DNA of 53,622 nucleotides from Oscillospiraceae bacterium. GTDB lineage: Bacteria > Bacillota > Clostridia > Oscillospirales > Ruminococcaceae. Made by a program: the position numbers and the translations under genes. The notes beneath the pieces were generated by a model that made no database searches, was not told the DNA's origin, and was given only the letters and a program-made list of their open reading frames with translations. The stretch is taken from NCBI GenBank assembly GCA_017847875.1, contig JAGASN010000012.1, forward strand, positions 1-53,622. The letters run 5' to 3'. This document shows, piece by piece, positions 48,658 to 53,622 of the stretch. Every line of letters begins with the position of its first letter. The stretch's first letter is position 1.

Positions 48658-50919
48658 TCAAAGTTTGTTTCTCTGAATCTTTCCGCTTATAGTTTTCGGA
48701 AGTTCGGTGCGGAATTCAACAATTCTCGGATATTTATAAGGAGCCGTGTGGGTTTTTACGTAATCCTGGATCTCTTTCTCGAGTTCATCGGTGCCCTCAA
48801 CGCCTTTAACAAGAACAATGCAGGCTTTTACAACCTGTCCGCGAACTTCGTCCGGAGCGGCGCAAACTCCGCATTCAAGAACATAGGGGAGCTCCATAAT
48901 AACGTTTTCGATTTCGAACGGTCCGATGCGGTAACCGGAAGACTTGATAACGTCGTCCGCTCTGCCGACATACCAGAAATAACCGTCCTCATCACGCCAG
49001 GCAACGTCGCCGGTGTGGTACATTCCGTCGTGCCATGCGGCGTCGGTTTTTTCCTGGTCTTTGTGATAACCGAGGAAAAGTCCGCAGGGAACGGATTCGT
49101 CGGTCTTTACGACGATTTCGCCGTTTTCACCGGTGGGAACGGAATTTCCTTCGCTGTCAACAATATCGATATTATAACCGGGGGTGGGTCTTCCCATAGA
49201 ACCGGGTTTGAGAAGTCCGCCGGTAAGGTTAGCGAGGGTAAGGGTGGTTTCGGTCTGACCGAAACCTTCCGCAATGCGAAGGCCGGTTGCTTTTTCAAAC
49301 TGATAGAAAACTTCCGGGTTAAGCGCTTCGCCGGCGGTGGTTGCGTGCTCAATGGAGGAAAGGTCATATTTGGAAAGATCCTGCTTTATGAGCATGCGGT
49401 ACATGGTAGGCGGTGCACAGAAGGTGGTGATATGATATTTCGCGAACATCGGAAGGATCTTCGAAGCATCAAATCTGTCAAAGTCATAGGTGAAGACTGC
49501 GCTCTCGCAGAGCCATTGGCCGTAAAGTTTTCCCCAAAGGGCTTTTCCCCAGCCGGTGTCGGAAATTGTGAAATGAAGTCCGTCACGGCGTACCCAGTGC
49601 CAGTATTTCGCGGTGACATAATGACCGAGAACATATTTATAGCTGTGGGTTGCAATTTTGGGATATCCGGTGGTTCCGGAAGTGAAGAACATAAGCATGG
49701 GGTCATCGCCGCAGGGAGTATCTTCGTTTCTGTGAAGGCGGCGGCTGAAAAGTTCATATTCGCCGCGGAAATCGTGCCAGCCTTCTCTCGGTTCGCCTAC
49801 GATGATTTTGGTGATAGGTTTATCGTAATTTTCCGCCGCAAGTTCAGCCTGATGCGCAGCATCGCCGACAGAAGTGCAGACGATAGCTTTTACGTCCGCA
49901 GCTTTATAGCGATATTCAAAGTCGTGCTGAAGAAGCTGGTCCGTTGCGGGAATCGCGATTGCACCGATTTTGTGAAGACCGAGGATAGCGAACCAGAATT
50001 CGGCGTGGCGCTTGAGAACAAGCATAACGGTATCGCCTTTTTTGATTCCGAGGGAAGTGAAATAGTTTGCCGCCTGGGCGGAACGTTCCTTCATATCACG
50101 GAAGGTATAGATGTTTTCGGTAAGGTCGTTGGAAACATGGACCATTGCAACTTTATCCGGCTGCTGGCGGCCGAGTTCGTCAACAATATCAAAGGCAAAG
50201 TTGAACTGATCGGTGTTGGAAAAATGAAGTTTTACCGGATAGCCGTTTTCGTCGGTATCTGCTTTTACGAAAGAGTTGCTGATAAGGTCGTTTTCGTGGG
50301 TCGGTTTTTTCGGAATGATATAATCCGCTTTTTCAGGTTTTTTGTCCGCCATTACCATTGCAAGGAAGGTGCAGTCGCTTCCGCCGACGGCAATCATTCC
50401 GTGAGGAGTGGAGGATTTATAGAAAATGGAGTCACCCTCATTAAGAATTTCGGTATGGTCGCCGACCTGAACTTTAAGAGAACCTTTTATAACAAGGTCA
50501 AATTCCTGTCCGGCGTGGGTTGCGGTATGAATGGGCTTGTCCTGAAGTCCTTCGGAATATTTATAAGTTACCCAATAAGGCGCACCGAGTTTTCTCTGAA
50601 ACATCGGAGCAAGGTTCTGGATGCAGATTCCGTCCTCTTCAGCGGTAACAAGACCTTCGCCTTTTCTGGTTACGGTATAATGAGAAAGATTGGAAGCATG
50701 TCCTTCAAGAAGTTCGGTAAGTTCAAGACCGAACGCAAGGGAGCATTTATGAAGAAAAGAGAAGGGGAGATCGACTTTTCCGCTCTCATAAATTCGATAT
50801 TGTTCCTCCGAAACTTCGGTACGTTCCGCAAGTTGTGCGGGAGAAAATCCCACAATCTCACGCATCTCACGAATTCGCTGGGCAATCTCCATAAGAGAGG
50901 TTTCTGTCTGTTTTTTCAT
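48658..50919 (-). CDS. XRE-cupin-acyl-CoA synthetase fusion (copy 2)
   Basis: 753 residues, a clear paralogue of the gene at 45874 with the same XRE, cupin and synthetase order. Key motifs: AQLAERTEVSEEQYRIYESG (HTH), a cupin with EGDSIFYKSSTPHG, A3 FFTSGTTGYPKIATH, A5 EGFGQTETT, hinge GRADDVIKSSGYRIG and catalytic Lys in SGKIQRNKL. About 70 residues near the C-terminus are almost identical in the two copies, while the acid-binding middle differs, so substrates may differ. The ATG at 50919 follows GGAAAGGA at 12 bases; upstream in-frame ATGs overlap the leader terminator side. Confidence 0.88.
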   Translation of the reverse strand: MKKQTETSLMEIAQRIREMREIVGFSPAQLAERTEVSEEQYRIYESGKVDLPFSFLHKCSLAFGLELTELLEGHASNLSHYTVTRKGEGLVTAEEDGICIQNLAPMFQRKLGAPYWVTYKYSEGLQDKPIHTATHAGQEFDLVIKGSLKVQVGDHTEILNEGDSIFYKSSTPHGMIAVGGSDCTFLAMVMADKKPEKADYIIPKKPTHENDLISNSFVKADTDENGYPVKLHFSNTDQFNFAFDIVDELGRQQPDKVAMVHVSNDLTENIYTFRDMKERSAQAANYFTSLGIKKGDTVMLVLKRHAEFWFAILGLHKIGAIAIPATDQLLQHDFEYRYKAADVKAIVCTSVGDAAHQAELAAENYDKPITKIIVGEPREGWHDFRGEYELFSRRLHRNEDTPCGDDPMLMFFTSGTTGYPKIATHSYKYVLGHYVTAKYWHWVRRDGLHFTISDTGWGKALWGKLYGQWLCESAVFTYDFDRFDASKILPMFAKYHITTFCAPPTMYRMLIKQDLSKYDLSSIEHATTAGEALNPEVFYQFEKATGLRIAEGFGQTETTLTLANLTGGLLKPGSMGRPTPGYNIDIVDSEGNSVPTGENGEIVVKTDESVPCGLFLGYHKDQEKTDAAWHDGMYHTGDVAWRDEDGYFWYVGRADDVIKSSGYRIGPFEIENVIMELPYVLECGVCAAPDEVRGQVVKACIVLVKGVEGTDELEKEIQDYVKTHTAPYKYPRIVEFRTELPKTISGKIQRNKL

Positions 50920-50962
50920 AAGATCCAATATCCTTTCCGACCGCATAAAGGGTCTTTTTTGT

Positions 50963-51247
50963 AAAATAAAAACCCGTCCCAAGAATAAAATCTTGAGACG
51001 GGTAAAAAAATCTTTTTATCCGCGGTACCACTCAAATTGCAGTAATACTGCCGCCTTCAGGCTCCAACAAGCCCTATTCCTTAACGCGGACAAACGGGGA
51101 ACATCTACTGAGAAAAAACCTTTCGGGTTCCCGGCTCAGAAGGGATAAGTCCTTGGTTCGGAAACTGCCGGTTTACACCAACCACCGGCTCTCTGCGCGT
51201 TTTCCGTTCCGACCGTCTTCGTCAACGCCTTTTACAATATAGGAATT
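50963..51247 (-). promoter_or_regulatory. T-box leader of XRE-cupin-ACS copy 2
   Basis: Minus-strand T-box core GAGTGGTACCGCGG (51033-51020). Its upstream flank GCAATTT is identical to that of leader 1. The terminator arms are ACCCGTCTCAAGA/TCTTGGGACGGGT (51003-50972). The distal stem-I signature is canonical: AGAGAGCCGGTGGTTGGTG. The basal stem is GAAG/CTTC, and the 3' side of the specifier loop reads GGACTTATCC. CTT or TTA (Leu) are the best candidates and ATC (Ile) is possible; not resolved. Amino-acid starvation would switch on this synthetase. Confidence 0.9.
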
Positions 51248-51276
51248 ACTTTAGCACTTTAATTAAATATTGTCAA
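51248..51276 (-). promoter_or_regulatory. promoter of T-box leader 2
   Basis: Minus strand TTGACA (51276-51271), 17-bp spacer, TAAAGT (51253-51248). Confidence 0.8.
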
Positions 51277-51309
51277 CCCAAAAATGATAATTTTTTCACC
51301 AAAAATGAT

Positions 51310-52263
51310 TTACTGAAGCCTTGTGATAACAAGATGGGCGGAAACGGGTTCGGCTCCGCCGGCGGAAGGAGTAATTGTAAGAGCGGTGGCGGTTCCTTCC
51401 GGGTTGCGAACGGTGAGAACGGAGTTCGCAATGTTGTTTTCAACAAGCGCCATTCCGATAATCTGGGAAGTTCCGGTTGCTCTTCCGGTAACGGTATAAG
51501 GAAGTTCGGTTCCGTTAAGGGTAAGAACAAGCTGACCTGCTTCGGTAACGCTTACCTGGAAAAACACCTGGTAAACGCCGACTTCGGAAAGGAAAAAAGA
51601 AGAATCGGAAGCTCTTGAAATTCCGGTTCCGCCGATAGCGGTTTCCGAAGGGAAGGAAATATCTTCTCCGGCACCGATTGTTGCGGTGTTATCCGGAGGC
51701 ATAAGAGCATAAAAATCCGCAAAGCCAAGAACAGTTCCGGCGGGGCCCTGTGGTCCGGTCGGACCGATAGGACCCTGAGGCCCGGTTGCACCGGTTGCAC
51801 CGGTTGCACCGGTTGCACCAGTGGCGCCGGTTGCTCCCGCAGGACCGGTAAGACCTTGAGGACCGGCAGGTCCGGTTAAACCAACGGGACCCTGAGGACC
51901 TTGTTCGCCTGCAGGACCCTGAGGACCCGCAGGTCCGGTTAATCCGATAGGTCCCTGAGGACCGGCAGGACCTGTAAGACCAATGGGTCCCTGAGGACCC
52001 TGTTCACCGGCAGGACCTTGGGGACCCGCAGGACCAACCGGTCCCTGAAGACCGGCAATTCCCTGAGGGCCTTCCGGACCTACCGCACCGGGAATACCCT
52101 GGGGTCCTCTCGGACCAATTTGTCCCTGAGGACCCGGAACGGGATAGGATTCACCGGTATTGCAGCAGCATCCTACCGGATAAGGCTGGGGATATGGGCG
52201 ATAGCGGTTGAAACCGCATTGGAAATCAAAAGACTGATTTTCTGAACAATTATATCTGTTCAA
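51310..52263 (-). CDS. collagen-like surface or exosporium protein (BclA-like)
   Basis: 317 residues. A Tyr/Pro/Cys-rich N-terminal region (1-40, with CCCN) is followed by about 45 Gly-X-Y triplets (43-180) such as [13 protein letters not shown], ending in a run of GAT triplets. The C-terminal beta-rich globular domain (about 185-317) is like the BclA/C1q-type head. Such proteins form trimeric filaments on exosporium or cell surface. The start is one of two adjacent TTG codons; 52263 has the better 7-base spacing to GGAGG (52275-52271). The SD lies in a predicted hairpin. Confidence 0.85.
   Translation of the reverse strand: MNRYNCSENQSFDFQCGFNRYRPYPQPYPVGCCCNTGESYPVPGPQGQIGPRGPQGIPGAVGPEGPQGIAGLQGPVGPAGPQGPAGEQGPQGPIGLTGPAGPQGPIGLTGPAGPQGPAGEQGPQGPVGLTGPAGPQGLTGPAGATGATGATGATGATGATGPQGPIGPTGPQGPAGTVLGFADFYALMPPDNTATIGAGEDISFPSETAIGGTGISRASDSSFFLSEVGVYQVFFQVSVTEAGQLVLTLNGTELPYTVTGRATGTSQIIGMALVENNIANSVLTVRNPEGTATALTITPSAGGAEPVSAHLVITRLQ
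51781..51830. repeat. 9-bp tandem repeat within the collagen region
   Basis: The unit GGTTGCACC repeats five times perfectly, followed by diverged units, coding for GAT triplets. It is a likely site of copy-number variation between strains. Confidence 0.75.
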
Positions 52264-52266
52264 CAA

Positions 52267-52333
52267 AACACCTCCTTTTAAGGTATGCAGTCCATTCTAT
52301 TCCGGAAAAAGAAAAATTGCCTTAAAAGGTGTT
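52267..52333 (-). promoter_or_regulatory. hairpin covering the SD of the collagen-like gene
   Basis: In the mRNA AACACCTTTTAAGG (52333-52320) can pair with CCTTAAAAGG-AGG-TGTT (52283-52267), which contains the AAAGGAGG ribosome site. The only mismatch is a 3-base bulge. It could repress translation until opened. Confidence 0.55.
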
Positions 52334-52359
52334 TTTGAACTACAAAATCAAAATTTCAA

Positions 52360-52388
52360 TTGACACAAAAGCAATAATGATATATTTT
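52360..52388 (+). promoter_or_regulatory. promoter of the RNHCP gene
   Basis: TTGACA (52360-52365), 17-bp spacer, TATTTT (52383-52388). A second TATAAT at 52394-52399 has no -35. Confidence 0.6.
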
Positions 52389-52419
52389 ATATCTATAATG
52401 AATTTACAGGAGGACTCTT

Positions 52420-52845
52420 ATGAACAGAGAAAATAAGAGAAAATCTTTTGAAAAAGGTTATTATAAAACCCATGCCTGCAACGAGGTTTTTGTCTGCAAA
52501 AACTGCGGAAGAGAAGTTATTCCCGAAGGAGCGGGAAGCGACCACCGCAACCATTGCCCTAACTGCCTTTGCAGCGTTCATCTTGATAATGAACCCGGTG
52601 ACCGCGAAGCGGATTGCGGCGGTCTTATGGAACCTATTGCCGTCTGGGTACGCAAAAACGGCGAATGGGCGATTATTCACCGCTGCAGAATCTGCGGCGC
52701 AATGAGCTCCAACAGAATTGCCGGGGACGATAATCCAATGAAGCTTATGTCCATTGCGATGAAACCCCTTGCAAATCCGCCTTTCCCTATCGAGCGAATC
52801 GAAGAACTCACAAAAATGATGGGCGGAGAAGGAAGCCTTGAATAA
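52420..52845 (+). CDS. RNHCP-domain protein
   Basis: 141 residues. The defining motif DHRNHCPNCLCSVHLD (about 47-62) belongs to the RNHCP family. Further zinc-like cysteines lie in VCKNCGREV before it and HRCRICGAM after it, so the protein probably holds two zinc ribbons. Family function unknown; small cytoplasmic zinc proteins of this type are common in Firmicutes. AGGAGG precedes the ATG. Confidence 0.87.
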   Translation: MNRENKRKSFEKGYYKTHACNEVFVCKNCGREVIPEGAGSDHRNHCPNCLCSVHLDNEPGDREADCGGLMEPIAVWVRKNGEWAIIHRCRICGAMSSNRIAGDDNPMKLMSIAMKPLANPPFPIERIEELTKMMGGEGSLE

Positions 52846-52856
52846 TCATTAAAAAC

Positions 52857-52895
52857 AACAGGCACGGCAGTTTGTTCTGCTGTGCCTGTTTTTAT
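52857..52895 (+). terminator. terminator of the RNHCP gene
   Basis: ACAGGCACGGCAG (52859-52871), loop, CTGCTGTGCCTGT (52878-52890), T5. Confidence 0.9.
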
Positions 52896-52924
52896 AAAAA
52901 ATGAATTTAAAAGGAGGGAAGAAT

Positions 52925-53446
52925 ATGCTTCAGCTGATAAAAAGATGTCCGGAATATGTTTCGGGGTACAGAGATTATTGTAAAGAGATATACGATGATC
53001 CGGTTGCACTTTTATACTTCCGTCCTACGAATCCAAAAAGCATTGATGATGATTGGTTTTTACGAACAAAAGATTGGTACGATAAAAAAGAAAACGGCCT
53101 TATAGAAGGCCAGCCGGTAAGTTTTCATTATTGGGCAATAGATAAAGGAAAATTTATCGGGGAATTTCAGCTTCGGACAGAATTTACCGAAAAGGTGCTC
53201 AATGATATAGGAAGCATCGGTTATGCGGTAAGAGTTTCTGAGTGGGGAAAAGGGTACGGTATGGAAATCCTTCGCCTTGGTCTTGAAATTGCAAAAGAAA
53301 AGGGAATGGAGAAAGTTCTTCTCAATATAAACGAAAACAACGTTGCTTCAATTCGCCTTTGTGAAAAATCCGGCGGTGTTTTTTATGATAAAATCAAAAC
53401 AGAAGAAAATGAAATTTTAAAAAGATATTGGATAAAACTACAATAA
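52925..53446 (+). CDS. GNAT-family N-acetyltransferase
   Basis: 173 residues. The acetyl-CoA motif is VSEWGKGYGMEILRLGL (about 100-116), a RimJ/RimL-like signature. NINENNVASIRLCEKSGG is motif B, and the fold begins with an extended N-terminal region (YDDPVALLYFRPTNP). It would acetylate a small molecule or a protein N-terminus; the substrate is unknown. The ATG at 52925 follows AAAGGAGGG; the in-frame ATG at 52901 overlaps that site. Confidence 0.87.
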   Translation: MLQLIKRCPEYVSGYRDYCKEIYDDPVALLYFRPTNPKSIDDDWFLRTKDWYDKKENGLIEGQPVSFHYWAIDKGKFIGEFQLRTEFTEKVLNDIGSIGYAVRVSEWGKGYGMEILRLGLEIAKEKGMEKVLLNINENNVASIRLCEKSGGVFYDKIKTEENEILKRYWIKLQ

Positions 53447-53449
53447 AAA

Positions 53450-53478
53450 AACAGCCCGCATAAAGCGGGCTGTTTTTG
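53450..53478 (+). terminator. terminator of the GNAT gene
   Basis: ACAGCCCGC (53451-53459), loop ATAAA, GCGGGCTGT (53465-53473), T5. Confidence 0.92.
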
Positions 53479-53503
53479 TTTTTGTTGCCTTTAGGCTTAA
53501 CAA

Positions 53504-53526
53504 AACCCCTGGTTATGCCAGGGGTC
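53504..53526. repeat. GC-rich hairpin near the window end, possible insertion-sequence end
   Basis: ACCCCTGG, loop TTATG, CCAGGGGT followed by CGATAAAAAGCC. No T-run on either strand, so it is not a normal terminator. Subterminal hairpins of this shape occur at ends of IS200/IS605-type elements. No transposase gene is inside the window. The remaining bases to 53622 show no gene. Confidence 0.3.
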
Positions 53527-53622
53527 GATAAAAAGCCTTGGCATAAAAATTCTTGTATTTTCGGAAATGGTTTGGCGGTCGCAAAACTGAAAAAACAAGA
53601 GATTTTTATAAAAGTTATAGAC

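Noticed and set aside
48568..50964. Very long open frame on the plus strand, opposite to XRE-cupin-ACS copy 2
   Set aside because: It has no family motifs and no RBS. It is explained by the codon usage of the minus-strand gene, which shows all synthetase motifs.
51750..52130. Regular repeats that could suggest a CRISPR array
   Set aside because: They are in-frame Gly-X-Y triplets of a collagen-like protein, with no constant repeat-spacer pattern.

Overview
The window reads as chromosomal DNA of an anaerobic, Gram-positive, low-to-mid GC member of the Clostridia, probably a gut Oscillospirales-like lineage. The signs are three T-box leaders, strong AGGAGG ribosome sites with frequent TTG starts, oxygen-sensitive ferredoxin-linked 2-oxoacid oxidoreductase genes, a CdaA/CdaR pair, a BclA-like collagen protein (suggesting spores), a high-cysteine HCB-like microprotein, and multi-hairpin intergenic repeats of a kind I associate with gut Clostridia. 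No species can be named from sequence alone. Most genes are in short operons closed by very clear hairpin terminators.

Left third (1-19,200): tRNA-Pro; a CBS-domain protein; an RlmD-type rRNA methyltransferase; a T-box-controlled ABC importer of the TrpXYZ type; a GHKL histidine kinase and LytTR response regulator, divergent from a sortase-anchored repeat protein that has a likely LytTR operator; a DUF6273 protein; PepF; an ECF-like sigma factor with a membrane partner; a heterodimeric ABC exporter whose first gene seems to start at ACG; and an SPFH/zinc-ribbon protein followed by a DUF4870-like membrane protein.

Middle (19,200-37,200): mostly housekeeping and stress functions. These are MnmM-like methyltransferase, lipoproteins, ThyX, a DJ-1/PfpI protein, a 44-residue Cys-rich microprotein, MltG, DUF3343 plus cysteine desulfurase, CdaA/CdaR, a COG2509 flavoprotein, a U32 peptidase-family protein, tRNA-Ser, an aldo/keto reductase, Mn catalase, a nitroreductase with an MmcQ/YjbR protein, and two hypothetical envelope proteins.

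Right part (37,200-51,300) is the most unusual section, and all of it is on the minus strand. In transcription order it holds two tandem units, each a T-box leader, an XRE-cupin-acyl-CoA-synthetase fusion and a 74-bp repeat. Next comes an operon of a P-loop ATPase (CTG start), the delta, alpha, beta and gamma subunits of a VOR-type 2-oxoacid:ferredoxin oxidoreductase, and ilvE. A separate two-gene operon encodes a LeuA-like protein that has lost its catalytic motifs but kept the leucine-sensing domain, and a TIM-barrel/acyl-CoA-synthetase fusion. T-box leaders switch genes on when a tRNA is uncharged, so the order suggests amino-acid synthesis: acid activated to acyl-CoA, reductive carboxylation by VOR to a 2-oxoacid, then transamination by IlvE. 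That would be a salvage route from branched-chain (or aryl) short-chain acids to amino acids. The function is inferred; the gene content, order and leaders are read from the sequence.

The right end (51,300-53,622) carries the collagen-like protein, an RNHCP-domain protein, a GNAT acetyltransferase and a GC-rich hairpin at the edge.
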